IMG/VR virus record: IMGVR_UViG_3300046542_000168 | Span: 43,408 to 107,407 of that record | From: a virus | Length of the DNA: 64,000 nucleotides | Strand: one strand, 5' to 3' | In this document: positions 41,159 through 48,139 of the stretch, one piece after another | How positions within the stretch are numbered: position 1 is the stretch's first letter | Layout of the letters: the number at the start of each line of letters is the position of its first letter | Notes under the pieces: model-generated | What the model was told of the DNA's origin: nothing | Database searches by the model: none | What the model saw: only the letters and a program-made list of their open reading frames with translations | Translations under genes and position numbers: made by a program

Positions 41159-41273
41159 TTTCGTTGCAAAGAATTTGCCACTACAACATAAATCCGTCCC
41201 GTTTCGGGACAAGACAAAATATTCACGGAAAGACAGTAAGGAAGTAAGTCATGATTTTGCCACAGCCGATTAA
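41112..41273 (+). CDS. Lys-rich small protein with probable CTG start
   Basis: In the +1 frame relative to the preceding ORF, and right after an in-frame TAG, CTG at 41112 stands eight bases after AAGGA. The product would be 53 residues beginning (M)AKKKKGKKKKSLPRNFVAKN, with HKSVPFRDKTKYSRK following. This resembles the small basic phage proteins of the type K-x-x-x-P-R-N-x-V-A-K-x-x...H-R-x-K-x-x-Y-S-R-K. There is no ATG, GTG or TTG, so a non-canonical start or a +1 shift from the upstream ORF is needed. Confidence 0.5.
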   Translation: MAKKKKGKKKKSLPRNFVAKNLPLQHKSVPFRDKTKYSRKDSKEVSHDFATAD

Positions 41274-41826
41274 CGAGTTTGCCCAGAAGTACTTTGCCGC
41301 TGAGTCCCGTGCCTCTTATAGCCACGATGGCCGTCGTCTCTCATTCCGTACAGTGGACAAGAAAGCCCTGGCCCGCGAATGTAAGGTTCTGTTGGAATCT
41401 GGTGCTGTAGAACATCTTCATCAGCTATCCACCGATTTGACCAGCTACAACCCAACAAACCCGCCTGAAACTCACACTTATCGGCTGAATGCTTTCGCTG
41501 AAGTAGTGGGCATCAAGTACCCACGCTACAAGCGTCCGTCTGCGTCTAAAGCAGAACCGAAAGCTTCCTCCCTGGCAACCCCTGCCCAGGTTGTACATCG
41601 TGCCCCCGCTCACGGCTTTGATATCCGCGAAGAACTGGGTGCCAGCTTCTCGAAGGCCCTGGTTAACGGCATGACCCTGAGCACTATCCAGGCTCACGCA
41701 AAAGAAGTATTGGTTGACTGCCACTACAAAGTGCAAGTGGGTAAGGCAACTACCGGCCTACAAGAGTTGATGCGCAACACTGGCATGACTGCATCGCAGA
41801 TTGCACAGATCGCACATCGCCTGTAA
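41251..41826 (+). CDS. unknown early protein
   Basis: A 191-residue protein with leader GACAGTAAGGAAGTAAGTC directly before ATG. N-terminal helical domain (1-95), a Lys/Ala/Pro linker (95-125) and a C-terminal helical part that ends in a helix-turn-helix-like T-G-M-T-A-S-Q-I-A-Q-I-A. Possibly DNA binding, not proven. Confidence 0.75.
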   Translation: MILPQPINEFAQKYFAAESRASYSHDGRRLSFRTVDKKALARECKVLLESGAVEHLHQLSTDLTSYNPTNPPETHTYRLNAFAEVVGIKYPRYKRPSASKAEPKASSLATPAQVVHRAPAHGFDIREELGASFSKALVNGMTLSTIQAHAKEVLVDCHYKVQVGKATTGLQELMRNTGMTASQIAQIAHRL

Positions 41827-41897
41827 TTCCAGGGCATCTCTTGAACCTATTTAACTTGAAGTCCGGGGGTATTCCCCTGGGCGAGATGTGGATAATT

Positions 41898-42320
41898 ATG
41901 ACTACTACTTCGCGTGACAAGATCGAGCAGCACCTCATTCAACAGAAAGCCCGTGCTGTACAGCCTGGGGAACTGATTGACGATCAAACAGCCGACCGTT
42001 GCCAGTATCGGACAGCCTCTGGCCTGATGTGTGCTGCTGGCTGCCTGATTCCTGATGAAAAGTACATCCCAGAAATGGAAGGTCTTACTGCTCACGGAGT
42101 GAAGAATAACTTCGGTGATATCTTCCCCCAGGATATCAGTGACCGGGAACTGAATCACTGGCAAGACTACCACGATAACTACTCGCTTATTGGTCACTCT
42201 TACTACTCCTACAAGAACTGGATTAATGGTGACGAAACTAATCACCCTAGCGAGTTCAAGAAGATCCTGGCCGAGACTCTTAAGCCAGTTGAACCATCTA
42301 TCGTGGTCTGCGAACCGTGA
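41898..42320 (+). CDS. unknown early protein with Cys/Tyr-rich core
   Basis: A 140-residue protein from ATG 41898 (an upstream TTG or ATG would extend it). It opens MTTTSRDKIEQHLIQQKAR and contains R-C-Q-Y-R and M-C-A-A-G-C-L-I, a pattern shared by small proteins of large phages. Acidic, soluble. Stop overlaps the next GTG. Confidence 0.72.
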   Translation: MTTTSRDKIEQHLIQQKARAVQPGELIDDQTADRCQYRTASGLMCAAGCLIPDEKYIPEMEGLTAHGVKNNFGDIFPQDISDRELNHWQDYHDNYSLIGHSYYSYKNWINGDETNHPSEFKKILAETLKPVEPSIVVCEP

Positions 42321-42742
42321 GCTTCGTTAGCCAGCAAGGCCGGGTAGCCCTGGAGAAGGTGGCAGACTGGCTGGAGGCCGGGGCCCCACATACGACCCTG
42401 GACAATGGCCTGGCACTCGATGCGTTCGATATGTCTGTCGCGCTTGAGGTTGACCCTGACTGTGGTACGAGTTGTTGCATTGCAGGGGCTGTGTGCCAGT
42501 TTGAGGGGCTTGGGCTCAATAGCCGTGCAACAGACGGCAGTATGGGCTGGGTGCTCCCAGGCGGCGCCCTGGACCTCGCAGGGGCCTACCTGGGCATGGA
42601 GATGATGGATCAGATCAAGCTGTTCGAGCCCTGGCATCACTTCGAAGGCGGCGCCAGTTCGTTCAATAACCCGGCACGCGGTGCAGCGGTGATTCGCCAC
42701 TTCCTGGCAACAGGCAAGGTGGACTGGGACAACTTCGAATAG
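42317..42742 (+). CDS. unknown protein related to its upstream neighbour
   Basis: A 141-residue protein with GTG start in a GTGA overlap. The segment D-C-G-T-S-C-C-I-A-G-A-V-C is reminiscent of C-A-A-G-C-L in the preceding protein, suggesting a distant paralog. Acidic, Gly rich. Confidence 0.75.
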   Translation: MSFVSQQGRVALEKVADWLEAGAPHTTLDNGLALDAFDMSVALEVDPDCGTSCCIAGAVCQFEGLGLNSRATDGSMGWVLPGGALDLAGAYLGMEMMDQIKLFEPWHHFEGGASSFNNPARGAAVIRHFLATGKVDWDNFE

Positions 42743-42753
42743 AGGCAGAGTAA

Positions 42754-42906
42754 GTGACGTGGATTTATATCATCCCGATCTTCTTCCTCACTGATGCACT
42801 GTTATACATGAAGTACTGGCAGCAGTTTGCTAAGCGTTACTACTTCGTGGACTATGGCATCGGCATGGGTTGGATGATTGCTTACAAGTTAAGGAACAAG
42901 AAATAG
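42754..42906 (+). CDS. 50-residue membrane-associated protein
   Basis: GTG start after GAGGCAGAGTAA. A hydrophobic N-terminal segment (2-18, aromatic rich) is followed by K-Y-W-Q-Q-F and a basic tail K-L-R-N-K-K. Overlaps the next gene by one base (TAGTG). Confidence 0.55.
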   Translation: MTWIYIIPIFFLTDALLYMKYWQQFAKRYYFVDYGIGMGWMIAYKLRNKK

Positions 42907-43025
42907 TGGCGACAGTATTAACTGTAGTTGGTGGTGTGGTAGTTACCTACTTAATTATAAGCGGGCTTTATTACCACTTCAGTAAGAAAGTAGGGGTGAA
43001 AGATGACAGTTCGATATCGGGTTGA
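42906..43025 (+). CDS. 39-residue single-span membrane protein
   Basis: GTG start overlapping the previous stop. One membrane span (2-20, V-L-T-V-V-G-G-V-V-V) and a short charged tail. It overlaps the next gene by 23 bases. Confidence 0.5.
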   Translation: MATVLTVVGGVVVTYLIISGLYYHFSKKVGVKDDSSISG

Positions 43026-43197
43026 TTTTATCGAGTCGGAGCGAGGCTGGGGGCAGAAGATCGATGATACTCGGTACTTCGATACTGCTGAAGAAGCCCG
43101 CCAGTTCGTCAAGGAATACAACGACAAGCACAACCCACCTGGGCCTGTGCCTGACTGGTACTACATGGCGAGCTATCGCGGCGCTGTACCAGCGTAA
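43003..43197 (+). CDS. small unknown protein
   Basis: A 64-residue soluble protein with AGGGGTGAAAG before ATG. It opens MTVRYRVDFIESERGWGQK and has a two-strand, one-helix look with F-D-T-A-E-E-A-R-Q-F-V. Confidence 0.65.
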   Translation: MTVRYRVDFIESERGWGQKIDDTRYFDTAEEARQFVKEYNDKHNPPGPVPDWYYMASYRGAVPA

Positions 43198-43208
43198 TCT
43201 CACAAACA

Positions 43209-43231
43209 CAGTAAGTAAGTAAGACAGGAAG
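43209..43231 (+). promoter_or_regulatory. recurring CAGTAAG leader with RBS
   Basis: CAGTAAGTAAGTAAGACAGG is almost identical to the leader at 101-123 and places AGGAAGA before the SPFH gene. Confidence 0.55.
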
Positions 43232-43234
43232 ACA

Positions 43235-44539
43235 ATGAACTTTATTAAGAAAGCAGGTATCGGTATTGCAGCCGGTGCCTTGGTACTGATCGGCACATTC
43301 AATAGTGTATTCGTATACAACGAAGCCGGTTATCAAACTCACATTCGTACAATCACGGGTGAAGAGAAAGTAGTTACCGAAGTTGGTTATGCCACTAAGT
43401 GGTTCGGTAAGGCCACGCCCTGGAAGCAGGCACAAACCCTCCAGTTCTCCATCGTTAAAGAAGGTGAAACAAGCCGTGAGGTTGATGACGGCGTAGGGAT
43501 CGACAACTACCGCGTTACCTTCCTGGGCAACGTTGATGGTGTTGTGGAAGCTTCCACACGATTCCGTATGCCCCAGGGCGAACAGTTCCTGAAGATTGCT
43601 CGTGAGTATCGCACTCCAGACAACTTCATGCAGACTGCTGTATTGCCAGCAGTGAAAGAGACTCTGCAAACTACAGCGTCCCTGATGACTGCCGATGAAT
43701 ACTTCGCTGGTAGCCGCTCTGAGTTTAGTTCGAACTTCGATGACCAACTTCGAAATGGCCAGTTCGCAGTTAAACGTAAGGAAGTTCAACAAGTAATTGA
43801 AACCAATCGTAGCGAAGGTGACAAGCTTGTTTCCGGTGCTGGTATTGACGGTGAACAGAAACGTACAGCGTTCGTAACTGAGAAAGAAACTGACGACAAG
43901 GGCCGTGAAGTTCGCAAGTCCCAGGTCTTCGTTGGTATGGGTGTAGACGTTGTAGAGGCTCGTGTCCCTAACATCCTGCCGAACCCTCAGTTCCTGGCTC
44001 GCATGGTCAAGGTGCAATCGGCCCAGGCGGATCTGGTAGTCGCTCGTGCGGATCGTCTGAAAGAGGAAGAGGCGAAGCTGCTGGCCATCGCTCGTGGTCA
44101 ACGCAACGTCGAAGAGAAGCGCCAAGAAACCTTGCGTAATCAGGTCGAGCAGACCACCAACGCAGAAACCACCAAGCTCCTGGCGATCACCGCTGCTAAG
44201 CAGGCTGAAGAGTCGGCAGCCATCTCTAAGCGTACCTCCGTCGAGCTGCTGGCAAAGGCTGAGATTGACGCCAAGGCGACCAAGACCACTGCTGATGCTG
44301 AGGCGTATGCGAAAAAGGCTCTGATCCTCGCTGACGGCGCTCTGACGCAGAAACTGGCTACCCTGGAGAACATCAACAGCGTGTGGGCCCAGGCTGCTGC
44401 TAACGCCCCTGTACCGAGCGTGATGATGGGTAATGGTGGTGGTCAAGGTTCTAGCCGTCAGAGTGAGATTGGTGAACTAATGTCGATCATGGCTGCAAAG
44501 GCTGCGAAAGACTTGTCGGTTGATCTTTCCACTAAGTAA
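43235..44539 (+). CDS. SPFH/band-7 (prohibitin-like) membrane protein
   Basis: A 434-residue protein: N-terminal membrane anchor (7-25), SPFH domain to about 250 (F-R-M-P-Q-G-E-Q-F, V-L-P-A-V-K-E-T-L) and a long Ala/Glu/Lys coiled coil (270-390), then a Gly-rich tail. SPFH proteins form large membrane rings or cages. Several big phages carry one, with proposed roles in membrane integrity, lysis inhibition or host takeover. Codon use is highly biased to common codons, implying strong expression. Confidence 0.88.
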   Translation: MNFIKKAGIGIAAGALVLIGTFNSVFVYNEAGYQTHIRTITGEEKVVTEVGYATKWFGKATPWKQAQTLQFSIVKEGETSREVDDGVGIDNYRVTFLGNVDGVVEASTRFRMPQGEQFLKIAREYRTPDNFMQTAVLPAVKETLQTTASLMTADEYFAGSRSEFSSNFDDQLRNGQFAVKRKEVQQVIETNRSEGDKLVSGAGIDGEQKRTAFVTEKETDDKGREVRKSQVFVGMGVDVVEARVPNILPNPQFLARMVKVQSAQADLVVARADRLKEEEAKLLAIARGQRNVEEKRQETLRNQVEQTTNAETTKLLAITAAKQAEESAAISKRTSVELLAKAEIDAKATKTTADAEAYAKKALILADGALTQKLATLENINSVWAQAAANAPVPSVMMGNGGGQGSSRQSEIGELMSIMAAKAAKDLSVDLSTK

Positions 44540-44542
44540 CTA

Positions 44543-44634
44543 ACTGCGGAAGATTCCGTTCCGTGGTAATTACTTACTGCGGAACATTTCTAAAACTAGT
44601 GCGGAGTATTCCTAAAATTACTGCGGAAGATTCC
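44543..44634 (+). repeat. four phased palindromic repeats (operator or iteron array)
   Basis: ACTGCGGAAGATTCC occurs at 44543-44557 and 44620-44634, with variants at 44576-44590 (ACTGCGGAACATTTC) and 44598-44612 (AGTGCGGAGTATTCC). Each core is a GGAA-N2-TTCC dyad. Start-to-start spacing is 33, 22 and 22 bp, multiples of the helical turn, so all sites lie on one DNA face. Confidence 0.8.
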
Positions 44635-44677
44635 AGTACGTCAAAAGCGAGTAATCAGTACAGTGGGTAATTCAGAA

Positions 44678-45073
44678 ATGTCGAAAGTCAGTAACACCGA
44701 GTTGACTGGAGAAGTTCGATATAAACATCTCCGACTGCAAGTCTGGGATCAGAACATGCAGGAACAAACTTACAACAAGGGCGGGATCACTATCGCGTAT
44801 CGCTACTTGACCGGCGATGAGGCCGAACGAGTCACTGGCCTGGATATTCAGCCAGCAATCTTGGTGGGGTTCGCGGGGTGTTCCTGGGCAGACAACTTCG
44901 ACCGGAAGGTTGGTCGTTCGATTGCCGAACAGCGATTGGCGAAAAGTCAGGTAGTCATCACCGGGGAGCGAACTATCAAGCGCCTGATGACGGCGACTGA
45001 TCCGATGCACGTTGCCGATATCCTGGGAGAACCGATGGCGACTCAAGGTCTTCGGATCGGACTCTGCGCCTGA
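44678..45073 (+). CDS. unknown protein downstream of the phased repeats
   Basis: A 131-residue protein from ATG 44678 (GTG at 44663 is an alternative). Mixed alpha/beta with no clear motif: Y-K-H-L-R-L-Q-V-W-D near the start, G-F-A-G-C-S-W in the middle. It lies directly behind four operator-like repeats, so it may be autoregulated or under a phage regulator. Confidence 0.65.
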   Translation: MSKVSNTELTGEVRYKHLRLQVWDQNMQEQTYNKGGITIAYRYLTGDEAERVTGLDIQPAILVGFAGCSWADNFDRKVGRSIAEQRLAKSQVVITGERTIKRLMTATDPMHVADILGEPMATQGLRIGLCA

Positions 45074-45193
45074 AACGGGCAGAGCTAAGTTACTGTTTTC
45101 GCTGATGAAATAATTCATCTAGTTTCCCTTCGACAACCCACCGAACAGGCGGATTGATCCCGTAAAAAGTTGTATCGAAGGGGGGCGAATCAG

Positions 45194-45223
45194 TAGACAT
45201 CCTAGGCTGGTAAGACCTATAAT
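45194..45223 (+). promoter_or_regulatory. sigma70-type promoter
   Basis: TAGACA (45194-45199), 18-bp spacer and a perfect TATAAT (45218-45223). It leads into a non-coding unit that ends in a terminator at 45340. Confidence 0.65.
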
Positions 45224-45229
45224 AGGGTC

Positions 45230-45341
45230 TGCTGAGTCGAGAATCCCAGGCGGCTAAACCAGGTATTCCCCTCGACTCCAGAACAGGTGGGTTGGTATCC
45301 CAGCCGGTTCACTTCAAGGCCCCTCTTCGTGAGGGGCTTTG
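45230..45341 (+). ncRNA. candidate small RNA with three hairpins
   Basis: Promoter at 45194, then an 8-bp perfect stem GAGTCGAG/CTCGACTC (45234-45278), a GGTTGG-TATC-CCAGCC hairpin near 45290-45306 and the terminator 45319-45340. About 110 nt, no ORF. The architecture parallels the candidate at 40785. Confidence 0.55.
45319..45340 (+). terminator. intrinsic terminator
   Basis: GCCCCTC-TTCGT-GAGGGGC followed by TTTG; ends the small RNA candidate. Confidence 0.7.
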
Positions 45342-45411
45342 TCGTTTCTGGGGCAGAGGTTAGTCCCGTTCGGAACACTTCGCAATACCCCATCGTAAAT
45401 AACCTTTTTCT

Positions 45412-45545
45412 TGACAATCAGCTCTGACTGGCGTAGAGAGCTGCGGCACGACGGATTGGCCACCCCAGCGAAGCGCCAGGGTGGACGATGCGTTGGGACG
45501 TAGCCGACAAGCGAAGCGCGTCAGTGTCCCAGGCACCGCGTTCCA
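45412..45545 (+). other. highly structured non-coding segment
   Basis: After TTGACA at 45412 come CCACCC/GGGTGG enclosing AGCGAAGCGC, and TGGGAC/GTCCCA enclosing a second AGCGAAGCGC. Two domains with the same GCG-AAG-CGC tip suggest a two-module RNA, or a protein-binding DNA site near the rep gene. The remaining sequence to 45770 is AT-rich leader without a gene. Confidence 0.4.
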
Positions 45546-45770
45546 CCCCGCTAAAACACCCCCTATAAGATAAGAGCTTTTCCGAACTCCCGGTTTTATT
45601 ACCTTTCCCCGATTTTTCATACCGTTAAAGCGTATGAACACTTCCTTTTAAAATTATGACTTGTACCTCTTAAAGGTATAAAAGATAATGGCAAACGGAG
45701 GGTGAAAATAAGCATCCTCTAGTACCTTGATTTAGAAGATTTTATCGATCACTAGGGGAAGGCGAACGCC

Positions 45771-46268
45771 ATGGCTAGCGGCAAGAAAACGGTTAAAAAT
45801 CGTACAGAAATGACCGTCACCGATCACACGACTGGGGAGGCTCTATCGAGTGAAAAAACCGTCACGTACAGAGTCCCGAGAGAGCCGGACTTTGTAAAGG
45901 TGTACACCGGGGCCTTTAAGGAGGTAGTCACAAAGAAGGGTTGCCATCTGGCGATGTTTATGCTTCTGGTTGACAAGATGGGGTATGAGAATGAAATCGG
46001 CCTGACCCCGGCCGGTCGTGTCAGGATCTGCGAAGCCCTGGGTATCCAGGCACAGACCTTCCGAAACCATTTGAATGACTTGCTGGAGCGCGATGTTCTC
46101 CGTCGAACTAGTCACGGAGAGTTCATAGTAAACCCGACGTATATTGCCAGGGGTGAGTTCGAGAAAATTCTGCCCAGGATAGAGGCGTACAATAAGATCG
46201 GGAGGGTGAAAACTAAGAAGGGTCGGGCCCCGAAGCCTAAAGAATCCCTGGAAGAGTCAACTAATTGA
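45771..46268 (+). CDS. RepL-like replication initiator (winged helix)
   Basis: A 165-residue protein with GGGGAAGGCG before ATG. The core resembles plasmid RepL initiators: F-V-K-V-Y-T-G near 43, M-F-M-L-L-V-D-K-M-G-Y-E-N in the middle, a helix-turn-helix (ICEALGIQAQTFRNHLNDL) and the wing R-R-T-S-H-G-E-F-I-V-N-P-T-Y. N and C termini are Lys rich. It would bind origin repeats and start replication. The assignment is from pattern only; a transcriptional regulator with the same fold is the alternative. Confidence 0.62.
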   Translation: MASGKKTVKNRTEMTVTDHTTGEALSSEKTVTYRVPREPDFVKVYTGAFKEVVTKKGCHLAMFMLLVDKMGYENEIGLTPAGRVRICEALGIQAQTFRNHLNDLLERDVLRRTSHGEFIVNPTYIARGEFEKILPRIEAYNKIGRVKTKKGRAPKPKESLEESTN

Positions 46269-46275
46269 TACAAGA

Positions 46276-46299
46276 AAAGGGCCGAAAGGCCCTTTTTAT
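46276..46299 (+). terminator. terminator of the rep-like gene
   Basis: AAAGGGCC-GAAA-GGCCCTTT then TTATTT. Confidence 0.85.
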
Positions 46300-46328
46300 T
46301 TGCCCGAAATAAGGGGCTAAAACAACTA

Positions 46329-46348
46329 AAGGGGCCATATGGCCCCTT
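46329..46348 (-). terminator. terminator of the leftward RHH/par genes
   Basis: AAGGGGCC-ATAT-GGCCCCTT, symmetrical; read leftward it follows the stop at 46372 and precedes TTTAGTTG. Confidence 0.65.
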
Positions 46349-46371
46349 GCTATATACGACTTTTTACTGCC

Positions 46372-46965
46372 CTACTGGGGTGGCTGGATAAATCCATGAC
46401 TAGTCAGCCACATATCCAGGGCCTCGGTCATAATGGCTTTCTGTGACTTCTTAGTAAACATCCCAGCCAGTTTCAACAACTGGGCGCGACGGGGATCTAA
46501 TGGGGTGCTGACGTTACACTCCTTTAGAAACTCCGGGTTGAGTCCCCCTGTTTCCATCATTCCAGTTAGCATAGCAGCCATAGCCGCCATTGGATTCTGA
46601 GGTGCATCGCTCACTGGTGCAGCTTCCTGTACTGGTTGCGGTTGAGTGGGTGCAGGCTCTACTACCTGGGCAACTGGTGCAGGTTCCGCTACTTGCTGCG
46701 GTTGAACTGGCGTTGGCTGTGGTGCTGCAACTGGTGCAGGGACAACTTCTTCAGCCTGGGCGATTTCAGTCTGTGCAACTAACACAGGCTGCGGGGCTGG
46801 CTCTTCTGTTACCTGGGGCTGAGCAACTACCGGCTCTTGTACCTGGGCTGCACCTACCGCCGAGATGTTATTCACCGGGGTCGGGTTCGTAAGCATATCT
46901 TGAAGAGATAGGCGATCAGCGGCACGGTCGGCGGCGCGATCTGTTCGAGTTTTCTTGGCGCTCAT
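46372..46965 (-). CDS. ribbon-helix-helix protein, probable centromere-binding partition protein
   Basis: A 197-residue protein in three parts: basic N terminus (KKTRTDRAADRAADR), a long Pro/Gln/Val/Ala low-complexity linker (35-120), and a C-terminal domain (about 150-197) reading S-T-P-L-D-P-R-R-A-Q-L-L-K-L-A...S-Q-K-A-I-M-T-E-A-L-D-M-W-L, the strand-helix-helix of RHH regulators. Lying beside parA and in DNA with a 4-bp phase, it is best explained as a ParG/omega-like ParB substitute. The linker is much longer than in known ParG proteins. Confidence 0.65.
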   Translation of the reverse strand: MSAKKTRTDRAADRAADRLSLQDMLTNPTPVNNISAVGAAQVQEPVVAQPQVTEEPAPQPVLVAQTEIAQAEEVVPAPVAAPQPTPVQPQQVAEPAPVAQVVEPAPTQPQPVQEAAPVSDAPQNPMAAMAAMLTGMMETGGLNPEFLKECNVSTPLDPRRAQLLKLAGMFTKKSQKAIMTEALDMWLTSHGFIQPPQ

Positions 46966-46969
46966 AATT

Positions 46970-47380
46970 GCATACCTGCTTAATTATTCAACCACTTCTT
47001 TAAGTGGCCGCGTGATGACGTGGTTGAGCCCTCACGTCACTGATGCAGCGCTTACCTGGGCAAGCGGTCACTATAGCAACCACTCCCCTGCGTAACCCCT
47101 CACGCGATTAGATGCCTAACTGACTGATTCGTCAAGCGATCAACCACGCAAGTGACCATTCAAGTAAGCGGACACTCGGTCAATTAGCCGAGTCATCACG
47201 CGGGTGATGAATCAATCGTTCAAGCAATTGATGGATCAATGGACCGATTGAACGATGGATCAATGAAGCCATTGATCCATCGGATGTATATACAACCCAT
47301 GGGTCAATGGATCACTCGTTCAAGCAATTGATTGATCACTCGTTTGCTTGGTCAGTCACTTCGCCGCCTGCTTGCCTGAC
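46970..47380. repeat. 4-bp-phased repeat region, left arm (candidate centromere)
   Basis: About 390 bp between the RHH gene and parA can be read as unbroken tetramers drawn from a small vocabulary (CAAT, CACT, TGAT, CGAT, GGAT, CAAG, CACG), for example CAAT TGAT GGAT CAAT at 47225-47240. There is no open frame. A 23-bp exact repeat (47220-47242) and GGATGTATATACAA (47282-47295) recur in the right arm. Confidence 0.75.
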
Positions 47381-48135
47381 TGGTCATCCAGTTTGATGCT
47401 TGCGTGCTTGCTCGGCTTCTTCACCACCTTTGCCTTGCCCACTTCTTCATTAGTAAGTGGGTCGATGATTACTGGGTTTTCGACATGAATGCCCAGCTCC
47501 ATCAGGATGCAGTCGGTTAGGGCGGCAATCTCCCTGGCACCCTTATTACGCTTATCAATCTCGGCCAGGGTGCTACCAGTTCTCAGACAGTTCACGAAAC
47601 CTGCCTTGTAGTGGATGGTAGGGCCAAGCTTCCCGGCAGACGCCAGGGCAATCACTGCATCAGTTGCAATGTTGGTGGTCGGATGTACTTCGTTCAGTAC
47701 GAACAGCCGGGGAGTAGTGATTTCTTTCGAAGTGAGGTCGCTCAACGACTTGACCATCGACCACAGGTCGAAGTAGCTAGCCTTCGAAGGCATAACCAAC
47801 AGGTCAGCAAGTTTGAGCACGTTGAAGATATCGCTGTGGCCGAAACCTGGGGTGTCGATCACCAGGAAATCCAGGCCCCCCGCTTCCAGCTTCGGGATTA
47901 CTGCTTCTAGCTGATCGATGCCGATAGCCAGCAACTCTGGGTCGCCCAACTCGCGCTTGTCCAACCATGTAGTGGTGTTCGCAGTGGGGTCGATGTCCAT
48001 CATGCCAACGTGGTAGCCCTTCGATGCCAGGGTGCCGCCGAGTTGAACGCTGATGGTGGACTTACCACAGCCGCCCTTCTGGTTGGTGACACAGATGATC
48101 TTGAGCTTACGCTTGAACTGACTAGGGAGTTGCAT
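47356..48135 (-). CDS. parA: ParA-family partition ATPase
   Basis: A 259-residue Walker ATPase with deviant P-loop KGGCGKST (20-27), M-D-I-D-P-T-A-N (switch I) and L-V-I-D-T-P-G (switch II), all in proper order. ParA binds DNA non-specifically and moves the centromere complex to segregate low-copy plasmids. Ribosome site AGGAAG; a TATATATAG box 15 bp further up is the likely -10. The C-terminal tail is Lys rich. Together with the RHH protein and the flanking phased DNA it forms a complete type Ib-like partition locus. Confidence 0.9.
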   Translation of the reverse strand: MQLPSQFKRKLKIICVTNQKGGCGKSTISVQLGGTLASKGYHVGMMDIDPTANTTTWLDKRELGDPELLAIGIDQLEAVIPKLEAGGLDFLVIDTPGFGHSDIFNVLKLADLLVMPSKASYFDLWSMVKSLSDLTSKEITTPRLFVLNEVHPTTNIATDAVIALASAGKLGPTIHYKAGFVNCLRTGSTLAEIDKRNKGAREIAALTDCILMELGIHVENPVIIDPLTNEEVGKAKVVKKPSKHASIKLDDQSGKQAAK

Positions 48136-48139
48136 GGGT

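Noticed and set aside
43109-44446. 445-codon minus-strand frame opposite the SPFH gene
   Set aside because: Shadow of biased codon use in a highly expressed gene; no ribosome site, and the product lacks domain features.
46590-46892. Plus-strand frame of 100 codons opposite the RHH gene
   Set aside because: It mirrors the Pro/Gln repeats of the minus-strand gene and has no ribosome site.
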